DNA from: Quisquiliibacterium transsilvanicum
GTDB lineage: Bacteria; Pseudomonadota; Gammaproteobacteria; Burkholderiales; Burkholderiaceae_E
Reading direction: 5' to 3'
Length of the DNA stretch: 64,000 nucleotides
Assembly (NCBI RefSeq): GCF_014202215.1
Contig: NZ_JACHGB010000001.1
Location: forward strand, 468,847-532,846
The notes under the pieces are model-generated. The model was not told the DNA's origin. It saw nothing but the letters and a program-made list of their open reading frames with translations, and ran no database searches. The position numbers and the translations under genes are program-made. Of this stretch, positions 25,058-35,176 are shown piece after piece. Positions within the stretch are counted from its first letter, which is position 1. Every line of letters starts with the position of its first letter.

Positions 25058-28000
25058 TCAGCACCGGACCGAACAGTCGATCTCGCATACCGGCTGCCTG
25101 GGCAAGCAGCGCTCTGGCGGCCCAGCCTCGTAGGAGCACACCAGGTACGCAAGGTGCACGACTCCGACACTCTCGGGGAACAGGAAGTCACCGATCGTGA
25201 CCGGGCGCTCGTCGCACAGGAAGGGGAACGGATACTCGAGGACCCCGTGGAACAGGCAAGGCCAGTCTTCGCTCGAGACGCAGGTCAGGAAATAGCGTTC
25301 GCAGCACTCCTCGTCGTTCTCGTCGCATTCGCAATCTCTGGCCGGCACGAATTCGATCTCGTGATTCCGCACGCCCTCGCGCGTCTGCGCCTCGAACCAC
25401 AGCTCGACACGCCGCATCCGGACGGGTCGCTGGCCTGGCAGGAACGGGAACATGACGCGACTCATCCGCAAGCTCAGCGCACGGATGCACTCCGCGTCCT
25501 CGACGGGCGGCACGAGTGCCTTGAAGCGCTGCCACGAGTCCGAGAAATCCTGTCTCCAGTCGAAAAAGCGCAGCCCGGCGCCCGGTAGCAGGCAAGACGC
25601 TGCCGCCCAGCTCGCCTTGCGGAGCGCCGATCCTCCTTCGCGAGCGGTGTAGCTCAACTGGAAGATCAGGTCGCTCATCGTGTCGATGTCGAATGCGTTC
25701 GTCTCGATCGGCAGCTCGATCCGCCAGCGGCTGACCGCGCCCGCGTACTCGAAGGGCAGATAGCGCTCGTCACGGAAGTTGAGCTCGAACAGTCCGGTAT
25801 CGTTGTGCCCGGTGGAGGTCGCAATCGCTTCGGTCGCGCCATATCGCTTCACGATGCGCGGATCGTCTTTCGCGGCCTCATAACGCAGGCTCTCGCAGCA
25901 GCCGCACGTGCATTCGCCAGGGCAGCACTGTTCGATGTCGAGCAGCGTGGGCTCGATGCGAGTCGCGCTGCTCAACAGCGTGAGCCTGCAATGAACGCCG
26001 GTGTACGGGCCCGCAACGCAGGGGATCGTCAGACTCACCGACTTGACTCGGCGCAGGTAGTGCCCAGGATATTCGCGATCTAGACGCCATTCTGGAATCT
26101 CGATCTCGCACGCCCCCGTCGCCTTCAGCTGCAGGAACGCGAGCGGGAAATCGAGTCGCAGGGTCAGGCGCGTGACGAGCTCCTGCTCGCGCCGATTCTG
26201 ATCGTGGTACGCCTTCTCCATCGCGCGCAAGGAGTTGGACAGGCGCTCGCCGGCGAGCAGACCTTCGTGCAATCCATCCCAGACATTGAGCGGCAGGTAG
26301 GTTTGCGTCGTCAGCTCGCGTTCCAGCTGGAACGCCCGCTGCGCCTGCCGTGCCCAGCACCAGGCGACCTCGAACATCTGGCGGTGTATCGCCGCCGTCT
26401 CCTGCTGCAGGAACAGATAGAGCGCGTGAGTCGTGAACTTGTCGCGCAGGAAGTCCTGGAGCTCCGCCGCCTGCTGCTTCTGTTGCGCCAGGTTGTTCAG
26501 GTGACGGAGCGCGGTATCCCGCTTGCGCTCGGCGGCCAGAATCTGGCGCTCGATCTGCTGGATGTCGATATCGAGTACCGTGACCTGGAATATCCAGTCG
26601 GCTTCGCGCCGATCCCAACCGCCCTCGGTCAGGGAAAGTCCGCCATGGCTCGAGGTGATATCGGCGACCGTGTACAGAATCCGGGCAGCCGCGGCGAAGG
26701 CATGCGCCAGCTTCGTGCCGATCGGCATCTGGAACACCGACACAGGCGTGGACGCGATACCCGCCGCGCCCGTCGTGTTGTCGGGAATGAGGTTCATGAC
26801 CTGGCCGACGGCCTCGACTGCGTTGCCGGCCGCGCGCGTCGTCGTCGAGACACCCGTCAGGTTCTGATAGCCCTGCTCCTTCGGGATGAGCCCGCTGGCG
26901 ATCAGGTCCGCGTAGTACTGCCGCTTCGCCTGCGCGGACTGCTTCGACTTCTGGAGTGCCTGGACCTGCCAGTCCGCTTCGCGGAACTCCATGCGACGGA
27001 TCTCCTCCGTCAGGTTCTGCAGATTCCGCTCGTGCCGCGCGCGCATGGCCGCGAGGAACTCGGCGTCGCCTTTCTCGAACGCTGCGAGCAACTCTGCACC
27101 CAGCGCACGCACCTCGCCCGCAGTCTCCAGCGCGCGCTGAAGCAGGAACTGGAAGCGGTAGGGGCTGGGCGGACAGCAGCAGCCGTCGTCATCCACGCAA
27201 CTGGCCGCCGCGGTTCTCCATCCGCGCCGCACCGGGTCGTCGCCCCAGTAGGACGCATCCGCATGAAGGACGCCGCCCTTCAGCCTCGCCTTCGTGAGAC
27301 ATTCATTGAGCGCATCGAGCTGATCGGCGACGTTATCGTAGATCTCCAGGAGACGCGGATTGAGCGGCGGGAATCGCGGCACGAAGTCCGCCACCGTCTT
27401 CCGATTGTTGCCGTCATCCTGACCGAAAATCGTACGGGGCCGCTCGCCGAGGACTCTGGACAGCATATCGAGGCGCAGCCTGGCGACTGCGTAAGCTTCG
27501 GGCGAGTTTCGGCACATCGCCGATTGCGCGTACTGGAGCATGGTCTCCATATAGGACAGCACGGTGCTCCGCTGCCGGGCCGCGAGATCGGTTCTCACGA
27601 GGGTATCGCAGCACGGATCCTGATCCGTCCGCACGACACCGCGCACGGCGCTCAGAACGGTTGGCGCGTCAGGCGGCGGCCTGCGGCACGTGGCCCAACG
27701 CAGATCCGCATCGCCCGGTGCGAAGTAGATCTCGTACCACTTCAGCGCCGCCTCATAGCGGCAGTGAGTGCGGAGCGTTCCCGCGACGGTCATCGCGGTC
27801 GAGTACACCGACGGCTCGAGCGGCGCACCAGGCAGGAAGTACACGAAGAACGGATACGCCGACAGCGATGGCGGGAACGGCCCCGCGGGCGCCGGAGTCA
27901 GGATCACCTCGGGGAGCACAACGGCCGTGTCCGGAGCGATGTCGTACCGGAAGCCCCACGGCGATGGATCTGTGTAGCCTAGCGGGAGCGCAGCGGCATT

Positions 28001-31000
28001 GGTGATGCGGAATTGCAGCGAGTCTCCCACGCGACCGTCGAACTCGAGCTGCGGCTCGCCCGCTGCCTTTGGATCCACGTTCGCGCCATCGTCCGAGAGG
28101 CGCGGCGTCTGGAACTCGCCGTTGTGGACGCGCACCCACGCAAGTTTCACCATCGGCTTTGGGGGCCACGCGAGAAGTTTCGGCAGCTGATCGGGGCGAT
28201 GCCAACCGGACGTGATGTCGCCGGCTGTGGCGCCCCAGTCTGCATCCTGATACAGCGTCCTGTCCGCGTCGTTCAGAGCGGTGGGATCGTAGTACTCCGA
28301 GCTCACGAGCCAGAAGTAGTACTCGTCCATCACTGGTGGATGCACGCTCCCGCAATCACAGCAGCAAGGCGATGCCGAGCCCTGCGGTGGCATGAACGAA
28401 GCACTGGCCGGCGGCTCTCCGGCCGCGGCAATGCGCACGAAGCGAGTGCCGAGTCGCACCGCCGCCTGCAGCCAGAGTGGCAACTGCTTTGGCGAAGCGC
28501 CATTGCCATTGCCTTCCCCATCGCCATCCGGATTGCCGTTCACCGCACCCACAGCGAGGAGAATCGGCCCGCCGTCCCCGTTGCCGTCGGGGTTCGGCTG
28601 CGGTGCGCTGCCGCCGGTCCCGTGCAGCTGTGACGGCGCGAGCCAGCTCGGCCGCGCATGCCGCTCCGGCCTGCCCATCAGGCCGAGATTCTCAGGTTGG
28701 TTCACTTGCCTGAGATGAGACGGCTCTCGATGCTGCAAGGAAACGAGCGACGGGTGAGCGGGCCAGTACGGCGCCGGCCAATACTCCATTCCGCCCGGCT
28801 CAGGCGCCGTCAGTGTGGCGCGTCTCAGCTCGGACTCGAGGAATCGGAATGCTTCCGTCTGGATTGCATGCTCGTGCTCGCTCCACTCGATGCAGTTCTC
28901 CCTGTAGAGCACGCGCCGGCGGCAGGCCTGCCAGACGCGGAACGTGGCGAAGATCCTGTCCCACGCCGCCGCGAACTCCGGCGTGATCGTGAAACTCGGC
29001 TCCTGCGAGAGTCGCGCGCGTTCGACGAACGATTGAACCGCAGTGGTCGCCTCCTCCACGCGGCTCGCCTTCTCGCAGATCCCGGCCTCGACGTCGAGCA
29101 GCAACAAGGCGCCGAGATCCTTGGCGGACGACGCAAACGTGCCGGCGGCGAACGGCAGCGGCACGCGATTCATTCCGGTGAGCCAGGCAAGCAAGGCTGC
29201 ACGGCCCCGCTCTCGCAACAGATTGTTGAGACGCTCGAGATCTGCGTAGCGCCGGGGGACGCGCTCGATCATTCCGTCGCGATAGAACCTGGTCAGGTTC
29301 GCGTTGCCGGCGGCAAGCGCTGCCGCCGTGCTCGCCGCCCAGACGTCGGGCTGCGCCAATGACAGATCGCGCGGAACGAACGCCCGCAGCAATTTCCGCA
29401 CCCACAACGACGCGTGCCAGCAGCGGCTTGCCCAGCGATCGTCACAGAGATTCGCCCATCCGACACTGACGCCGTCATGGAAGTCGAGCACGAGTGGCGC
29501 GTGGTCCAGGTCGATGCCGAGATCGATGAGCAGCGGCACCGGATCGACCGGCTCCTGATTCGTCGCTTCTACGAAGCAGAGCCAGGCGAGGCGGTCGGTC
29601 CGCTTGCGGACGATCTTCCTCATGCATGCGTAGTCGTAGAGACGCTCGAACCAGTCGAACAGCGCCTGTCTGCGTTGCACGGTCGGTGTGGCACGCGCAT
29701 CGAGCGGCGCCGGGGGATTCCGCTCTGGATCGCCGCCGTAGACGTCGCCGATCGGGAGGAAGTTGAAATCCAGCCATGCACGGTGCGACGTGAACGGCGC
29801 GCCTGCCACGTACGCGCAGCCGGCAAACAGCGCCGGCGAGGACAGCATGTACTCGATCTCGGAGACATTGGCCCGTGCCACCCGCGCGGCCGACAGGCGC
29901 AACCGATGGCAGAAAAGCAGCGCCTTGAACGCGCGCTGATACGTGCGGCGGATGTCGCGCAAGCTGCTCGTGTACTGCTGGGCCAGATACTCCGCCGCAG
30001 CCGGAGCGGCCGCCTGTTCGCTCGTCATCGGGCCGGTGGAGACGTCGCGATACAGGCGTTCCAGCGGCAGCGCGGCGATGTGGTCTTCCGTATCCGGGCC
30101 TTGATACTTGACTGTGAAACCGGTGCGCGCTCGCACCAGTTCGTTCCTCTCATCGAACTCCGGCGGCGTTTCCTCGAAGTCGATGTCGATGAAATAGGCG
30201 CCTCGCTTCAGGTGCAGCGGCCCGGAAATGCGGTCTGGCGCCTGTTCGTCAGGCCAGCGGTAATTCAGCAGTCGGAACGTCTTCTGCCCGCGCCGAAGAT
30301 TGACCCGCCACTTGTTGTGAGCGCACTTCTCGAAGTCCGGCAGATCGCAATCCGGCGTCGGCGCGCCGGCGAAAAAGGTGTACGTGCCCGAGTTCTCGAC
30401 GAGGAGCACGCCCGACCAGTGCGCCGTAAAGCCCTCTGCGCCTGCCAGCGGCAGTCCGTCCGCTTCGCGCAGCGCCAGCCCGTTGCGGATCAGTGCGAAC
30501 TCACGCTCTGACGCCGGCAACGTGAAATCGAGTCCTGGAACGATCGTGAGAACCGGCGCATTCCATTCGTTGGCAGCATGTGCGAACACGCTCATCGACC
30601 CGGTCATCTCGGGCCACGCGTGGCCGCTCGAGCCTTTCACTTCACCGAGCAACCCGGTGCCCGTGAGGCCAGTCAGTGCAGCCAATGCGCCACCCGTCGG
30701 CTGCGCCCAGGTGAAACCTGCGGGCATCTGGCCGCTGTCCTGCTCCCAGGCGCTCGTCGCCAGATTTTCGTCGCCCTGCAGGCGTCGAAGAATCAGCATT
30801 GCGAGATCGACCCCAACCTCGCTCTTGTCCGAAGCGTAGGCGACGTGGCCGGCGAGATGCTCCGCGACCACGCGCGCGCGCTTGCGGAACGTCGCGAATG
30901 CACGGCGGAAATACTCCCAACGCCTGGATTCGTCGGCTTCCTCGATGAGTGCGGTCTCTGCCGCGGCGAGGCTCGGAAACAGGAATGAGAACCGTGCGAG

Positions 31001-34000
31001 CTCGGCGCGCGGTGCGAAGCGCAGCTGTTGAACCGCGTTTCGCTCGGTCGCCGTCAGCTGCTCGATCGCGTTCAGCTTCGAGAGCACGTCGGCATCGCGC
31101 AGAGGCAGCGTCGTGACAAGCTCCTGCGCAGCAGCGTCGTATTGGTAGGGTCCAGGATCCGGGAAATTCCACATCCCGACGACGGTGCCCGCGAGCGCCG
31201 TTCGGTACTGGCGCGCCTGCGTCCCGACGGCCACGCCCGAACGCGTGAGTGTCTCGGGGAAGAAGTGTTCGCCCAAGGTCCGCAGCGGATCCGTGCCGGC
31301 CGGCGGGTCGTAGCCGAACTCCGTGCGCATGGCTGTCGCGAGTCCGTTCCACGTCAGGGCAGCGAGTTCGTCGTCCGCTGCGTGGATGCGCAGCAGCTTC
31401 TCGCGCAGGCACCAGAGGTCGTAGGGATGCCCCTCCTCTGGAAAATCGAAGGGCTGGTCGAGCGCTTCGTTCGCGTCCTGCTGAAGGAACGGATCGTCGC
31501 CATCGAGGTGCTGATCCACCGAGAAGAGATACAGCAGCTCACCGGTCGTGTACGACGAGCCGTAGATCTTCGCCAGTATCTCTGCAAAGCGCAGCGTACG
31601 GGTCGGCGCCGCATTCCAGCGCGCCGCAGCCGGATCGAAACCACTCAGCAGCGCGAGTGTGTCGAGATTGCCCCGCAGAACCTTGATGAACTCGGGCGGC
31701 CGATGGCGACGTTGGCTGCCGGGTCGCCGTTCGGGCGCGTGCTCGCGCTCGGCTCGATCCTCGATGCGCCCGAGCAGATGCTCCACCGCCCAATCGAACG
31801 ACGACGCCGGCCCGCCGCTCCACAGGCCTAGCAGTCGCGTACGCGCCGCGCCGGTGGCATTCGGCGCGGCCTGATCGTTGCCAAGATGAAGCTGCCAGTC
31901 GTCACGCAAGATCTGGAACGACGCAAGCTGACGGATGAACTGGGGATTGACATTGCCGCCCTGGAACAGCCCGAGCACCATGCAGATGTCGCGGAGGTCC
32001 GCGAAGGGGTAGCCCGCGCCGCGCAGGCATTTCAGAGAGCGCCAGAGGCGGACGAACACCATCAGCCGCCGCAGCGCATCCTCGGCCAGCTCGGGATTGA
32101 TGAACCGAATGATGAGGTCTTCGGGGCAGCAAGGCTCGCAGCTCGGGAAGCCGGTGTCCTGGGGCGGCGCGTCGACCGGGCTGCCGTCCGCGTTCAGCTG
32201 CTCGGGAACCTCGCGTTCGAATTCCACGAACTTCGACTTCCACAACTCGAGGAACTCGCAATACTCGATGCCGGTGCGTTTCAGGAACTCCGGCACGTGC
32301 ACGACGATCGACTTCCAGTCGACGCCGTCGATCGCGTCCGCCGGAAAGCCGTACATACCGCGCAGTGCGGCAGCGCCGATGGGGTTCACGTAAAGAGTCT
32401 GGTACTCCGCAGGCGAGAGACCGAGGTACTCGACGGCAAGCTCGATGCGCACCGGATAGCGCCAGAGCTGTTTCTGAAAGTCGACTGCTTCCTCGTCCAC
32501 GTCGATGGCGAACTCGGTGATCTGCTCGCGGAAGGTTCGCATCGTCGCGAACCGCGAAGTCCCGAGCGCGCACAAATAGGAGCGCGAGATGTCGAGAGGC
32601 TGCGAGTACGGCAGCAACGGGGACGAGAAATCGCTCTCGAGCGTGGCGTAGGCGCCGGGCTTCTTCACCGGTGTCGCGGGCGTCGAATGCTCAGGTAGTG
32701 CGGCGAAAAGCACGTTCGGCGCGTGGCCCTCCCCTTCCTTGTCATCGGCCGCCTTGAGTGCGTGCCCGCCGAGCATGGTCTCATCGGCGTCATGGACGAC
32801 ACCGGGCGCGCCGCCATCGACGAGGGCCTCGAGATTCTCGTTGACGATGTCGATGAGCGGCAGCGTCGTGCAGACATTGGCGGCGGTGGCATGAAGATCG
32901 GCGAGCGGTCCGCGCCGGGGCGCGATCAGTTCGCCGAGCGTGTCGCCGGTCGCGGCCGGGTGCTCGCAGGTGGCGCCGACACCCGTGGCGAGCAGGTCCT
33001 GCAGGTATTTCACCGGACCGAGTGGAGACAAATGCCAGGGCGGGATGCAGTTGACGAGCGATCCGTCCGGATTGATCGGTGTGAACGGACCGGACGCCAG
33101 CGGCGTCGCGCCCGCGACCGAGCCGCCTGCGGCGACCTGGATCGCCGCGGCAAACGGATAGGCAACGGCTCCGGTCAGGGCATACTCGAACTCGCTCGGC
33201 GATAGCGCCTGAATCTGCGCGCGGGACGTGAATCCGCGCGCATAGAGCGCCTCGAGCAGCGAGAACTGCAGTGACGCAGGGCCCACGCCGGTCGTTGCGC
33301 GCAACAATTCATCGATCGTCTGCAGCGCGTCGAGCAACCAGTGCTGGGCCTTTGTGTCGCCGGGGAACACGGACTGCAACGCGTTCACGACGAGGGGCGC
33401 ACCCCAATTCGCCACGGGGAACGCGAAGCCGGGCGCTGCCGCGAGAAACGCGCCGAACGGATCGCTATCGGCAATCGGTATCGACAGTGCATTGCCGCCC
33501 GCACCGAACACCGGCGCTGGCGCGATGGAGAGCACTTCGAAGTACTTCCGGACCTGCCGGACGAACGCCTGCACGCGTTCCTCGGGCGTGCCGGGCTTGG
33601 TGAACTCCGGCAGCAACGCGGCGTTCGCGGGCAGGAAGAAGAGAATCCAATCCTGCGCGGTGAGCGTTTTCAGCTGTCCCGCGCTGGCGATCGGGATGGC
33701 CTTGATCGCCGTCATCAGCGCCGCCGAGTTCACCGTGATGACGGTTTGCTGAGTAACGACCGCCAGCACGAGATCGAGATGGCCCGCCACGAGCGCGGCG
33801 GGAAACGGATTCTGCTGCCAGAACGGATCGATCGACGCGTTCATGTCGGCGAGCCACGCGGTCACCAACGCATTCACCGCGGGATTGAGATTGCAGAGCG
33901 CCGGCCGCTGCACGCGCCCGCGCCCGATCGCCACCAGACGTCGGGCCGCGTTCTCTGGCGACGTGCCGGCGGCAGCGATGATGTTCGCGTCGATCGCCGC

Positions 34001-35173
34001 CCTGATGCCGGCAACGATGCGCGACTCGTCATCATCGGTCGCCATGCGGTAGCGTTGCTCGGCCGTAACACCCGCGGCGAGCACCGCGGAGAGCGCGTAG
34101 AAGTACTCGGCAGGCACCTGGAAGTTGAGCGTGAGGCCGCCGCTATCCTGGATGACGACGTCGGCTTGCCTGAACGTCGACCCCGGCGTTGGCGGCGTGC
34201 CGGTTTCGACCGGGAGGCGAAGACTCGCGCGCCCCGGAGCGGCACTCTGCTGTTCGGCCCACACCGCAGCCGATATCGCGAAGACGTATTGGGCAAGTCG
34301 ATCCGAGTTGGCGCTCTGGAGCGCGTAGTAGCCGAGCAGGCTGGCCTCGTACTGCTTGCGATCCATGTCCGCCTTGTCGCGATCGTCGCTGCTCCACGAC
34401 CCGTCGGTTTGCGGACGCGTGTACATGTCCTCCAGCCGCCGATTGTTCGGGCGGTCGGGTGCAGGCGTGAGCTGGCGATTCCAGATGATCTCGCGAGCGA
34501 CCTGGCGTGCCTGTGCGGCAGTCAGCGGGCTGCTGTTGGCGAGCGTGGCGCCGCCGCCGGGATCCTGCGCCAGTACCTTGTCCACCGCCGTACGCAGGGC
34601 CGCGAACTTCGGCGGCGTGCCATCCGTCGGCAGATCCACGAACGCCGCGTTGGGATCGAGCGCCACACCGGGATCCGGCAAGGTCACGACCACCGCGGGC
34701 GGATCGAGCCCGATATAGGTCAGCGGGTTGTTCGAGATCGGCGCATTCGGTTCGACTTTCAGATTGAAGTCGAGCCGCTCGTAGGCGACGAGTTGCGTCC
34801 CCTGCCTGATCTCGAGACGGAGGTCGGTCGTGTTGAACTCGGTCGCCGGCGGAGTCAGCTCGATGACCGCGGTCGCCACCGCTTCGATCCGCACGTCCGG
34901 ATCGGGTGGATTCGGCGGCGGATTCACCTGCACCGGATACACCGAGAAGTGTTGCAGGATACGTTGCGTCGCCGGCGTGAACGCCGGGCCCGAAGCGTTG
35001 ACTCCGGTGTTCGGAACCCACGCCCCCTGTGCTTGCCCGACGAGCGTGCCGTCGGCCGTGTTGCCGAACGACAGGTCGAACGCGCGGATTGAGAGGTTCG
35101 TCAGGTACGCACTGAAACTGGCGCCGCTGGTCGGCTTCATCGGCACGAGGCGGAGGAGGATGACTTGTGGCAT
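25058..35173 (-). CDS. TcA: giant A-subunit of an insecticidal-type Tc (ABC) toxin
   Basis: 3371 aa, about 850 longer than typical TcA. The C-terminal third carries the TcA pore/shaft helices: QALQKSKQSAQAKRQYY (about 2737), IGTKLAHAFAAAARILYTVA (about 2815), IDIQQIERQILAAERKRD (about 2868) and LRDKFTTHALYLFLQQ. A PA14-like beta unit lies at about 1580-1670 (FTAHWSGVLLVENSGTYTFF). A Gly/Asn/Asp linker lies at about 2192-2230 (NPDGNGDGG, NPDGDGEGNGNG). Seven cysteine clusters (near 1010, 2270, 2519, 2660, 3080, 3285, 3360) are not expected in TcA. The N-terminal 900 residues match nothing I recognise. TcA would form the pentameric translocation channel loaded by TcB-TcC. The start is 3 nt after the tcBC stop with GGGAGA upstream, so translation is coupled. 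There is no Sec signal. Confidence 0.9.
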   Translation of the reverse strand: MPQVILLRLVPMKPTSGASFSAYLTNLSIRAFDLSFGNTADGTLVGQAQGAWVPNTGVNASGPAFTPATQRILQHFSVYPVQVNPPPNPPDPDVRIEAVATAVIELTPPATEFNTTDLRLEIRQGTQLVAYERLDFNLKVEPNAPISNNPLTYIGLDPPAVVVTLPDPGVALDPNAAFVDLPTDGTPPKFAALRTAVDKVLAQDPGGGATLANSSPLTAAQARQVAREIIWNRQLTPAPDRPNNRRLEDMYTRPQTDGSWSSDDRDKADMDRKQYEASLLGYYALQSANSDRLAQYVFAISAAVWAEQQSAAPGRASLRLPVETGTPPTPGSTFRQADVVIQDSGGLTLNFQVPAEYFYALSAVLAAGVTAEQRYRMATDDDESRIVAGIRAAIDANIIAAAGTSPENAARRLVAIGRGRVQRPALCNLNPAVNALVTAWLADMNASIDPFWQQNPFPAALVAGHLDLVLAVVTQQTVITVNSAALMTAIKAIPIASAGQLKTLTAQDWILFFLPANAALLPEFTKPGTPEERVQAFVRQVRKYFEVLSIAPAPVFGAGGNALSIPIADSDPFGAFLAAAPGFAFPVANWGAPLVVNALQSVFPGDTKAQHWLLDALQTIDELLRATTGVGPASLQFSLLEALYARGFTSRAQIQALSPSEFEYALTGAVAYPFAAAIQVAAGGSVAGATPLASGPFTPINPDGSLVNCIPPWHLSPLGPVKYLQDLLATGVGATCEHPAATGDTLGELIAPRRGPLADLHATAANVCTTLPLIDIVNENLEALVDGGAPGVVHDADETMLGGHALKAADDKEGEGHAPNVLFAALPEHSTPATPVKKPGAYATLESDFSSPLLPYSQPLDISRSYLCALGTSRFATMRTFREQITEFAIDVDEEAVDFQKQLWRYPVRIELAVEYLGLSPAEYQTLYVNPIGAAALRGMYGFPADAIDGVDWKSIVVHVPEFLKRTGIEYCEFLELWKSKFVEFEREVPEQLNADGSPVDAPPQDTGFPSCEPCCPEDLIIRFINPELAEDALRRLMVFVRLWRSLKCLRGAGYPFADLRDICMVLGLFQGGNVNPQFIRQLASFQILRDDWQLHLGNDQAAPNATGAARTRLLGLWSGGPASSFDWAVEHLLGRIEDRAEREHAPERRPGSQRRHRPPEFIKVLRGNLDTLALLSGFDPAAARWNAAPTRTLRFAEILAKIYGSSYTTGELLYLFSVDQHLDGDDPFLQQDANEALDQPFDFPEEGHPYDLWCLREKLLRIHAADDELAALTWNGLATAMRTEFGYDPPAGTDPLRTLGEHFFPETLTRSGVAVGTQARQYRTALAGTVVGMWNFPDPGPYQYDAAAQELVTTLPLRDADVLSKLNAIEQLTATERNAVQQLRFAPRAELARFSFLFPSLAAAETALIEEADESRRWEYFRRAFATFRKRARVVAEHLAGHVAYASDKSEVGVDLAMLILRRLQGDENLATSAWEQDSGQMPAGFTWAQPTGGALAALTGLTGTGLLGEVKGSSGHAWPEMTGSMSVFAHAANEWNAPVLTIVPGLDFTLPASEREFALIRNGLALREADGLPLAGAEGFTAHWSGVLLVENSGTYTFFAGAPTPDCDLPDFEKCAHNKWRVNLRRGQKTFRLLNYRWPDEQAPDRISGPLHLKRGAYFIDIDFEETPPEFDERNELVRARTGFTVKYQGPDTEDHIAALPLERLYRDVSTGPMTSEQAAAPAAAEYLAQQYTSSLRDIRRTYQRAFKALLFCHRLRLSAARVARANVSEIEYMLSSPALFAGCAYVAGAPFTSHRAWLDFNFLPIGDVYGGDPERNPPAPLDARATPTVQRRQALFDWFERLYDYACMRKIVRKRTDRLAWLCFVEATNQEPVDPVPLLIDLGIDLDHAPLVLDFHDGVSVGWANLCDDRWASRCWHASLWVRKLLRAFVPRDLSLAQPDVWAASTAAALAAGNANLTRFYRDGMIERVPRRYADLERLNNLLRERGRAALLAWLTGMNRVPLPFAAGTFASSAKDLGALLLLDVEAGICEKASRVEEATTAVQSFVERARLSQEPSFTITPEFAAAWDRIFATFRVWQACRRRVLYRENCIEWSEHEHAIQTEAFRFLESELRRATLTAPEPGGMEYWPAPYWPAHPSLVSLQHREPSHLRQVNQPENLGLMGRPERHARPSWLAPSQLHGTGGSAPQPNPDGNGDGGPILLAVGAVNGNPDGDGEGNGNGASPKQLPLWLQAAVRLGTRFVRIAAAGEPPASASFMPPQGSASPCCCDCGSVHPPVMDEYYFWLVSSEYYDPTALNDADRTLYQDADWGATAGDITSGWHRPDQLPKLLAWPPKPMVKLAWVRVHNGEFQTPRLSDDGANVDPKAAGEPQLEFDGRVGDSLQFRITNAAALPLGYTDPSPWGFRYDIAPDTAVVLPEVILTPAPAGPFPPSLSAYPFFVYFLPGAPLEPSVYSTAMTVAGTLRTHCRYEAALKWYEIYFAPGDADLRWATCRRPPPDAPTVLSAVRGVVRTDQDPCCDTLVRTDLAARQRSTVLSYMETMLQYAQSAMCRNSPEAYAVARLRLDMLSRVLGERPRTIFGQDDGNNRKTVADFVPRFPPLNPRLLEIYDNVADQLDALNECLTKARLKGGVLHADASYWGDDPVRRGWRTAAASCVDDDGCCCPPSPYRFQFLLQRALETAGEVRALGAELLAAFEKGDAEFLAAMRARHERNLQNLTEEIRRMEFREADWQVQALQKSKQSAQAKRQYYADLIASGLIPKEQGYQNLTGVSTTTRAAGNAVEAVGQVMNLIPDNTTGAAGIASTPVSVFQMPIGTKLAHAFAAAARILYTVADITSSHGGLSLTEGGWDRREADWIFQVTVLDIDIQQIERQILAAERKRDTALRHLNNLAQQKQQAAELQDFLRDKFTTHALYLFLQQETAAIHRQMFEVAWCWARQAQRAFQLERELTTQTYLPLNVWDGLHEGLLAGERLSNSLRAMEKAYHDQNRREQELVTRLTLRLDFPLAFLQLKATGACEIEIPEWRLDREYPGHYLRRVKSVSLTIPCVAGPYTGVHCRLTLLSSATRIEPTLLDIEQCCPGECTCGCCESLRYEAAKDDPRIVKRYGATEAIATSTGHNDTGLFELNFRDERYLPFEYAGAVSRWRIELPIETNAFDIDTMSDLIFQLSYTAREGGSALRKASWAAASCLLPGAGLRFFDWRQDFSDSWQRFKALVPPVEDAECIRALSLRMSRVMFPFLPGQRPVRMRRVELWFEAQTREGVRNHEIEFVPARDCECDENDEECCERYFLTCVSSEDWPCLFHGVLEYPFPFLCDERPVTIGDFLFPESVGVVHLAYLVCSYEAGPPERCLPRQPVCEIDCSVRC

Positions 35174-35176
35174 GAC

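Noticed and set aside
26204-27982. 592-codon plus-strand frame inside tcA, and similar ones elsewhere in the Tc genes
   Set aside because: Antisense shadows; the minus strand carries continuous TcA text.
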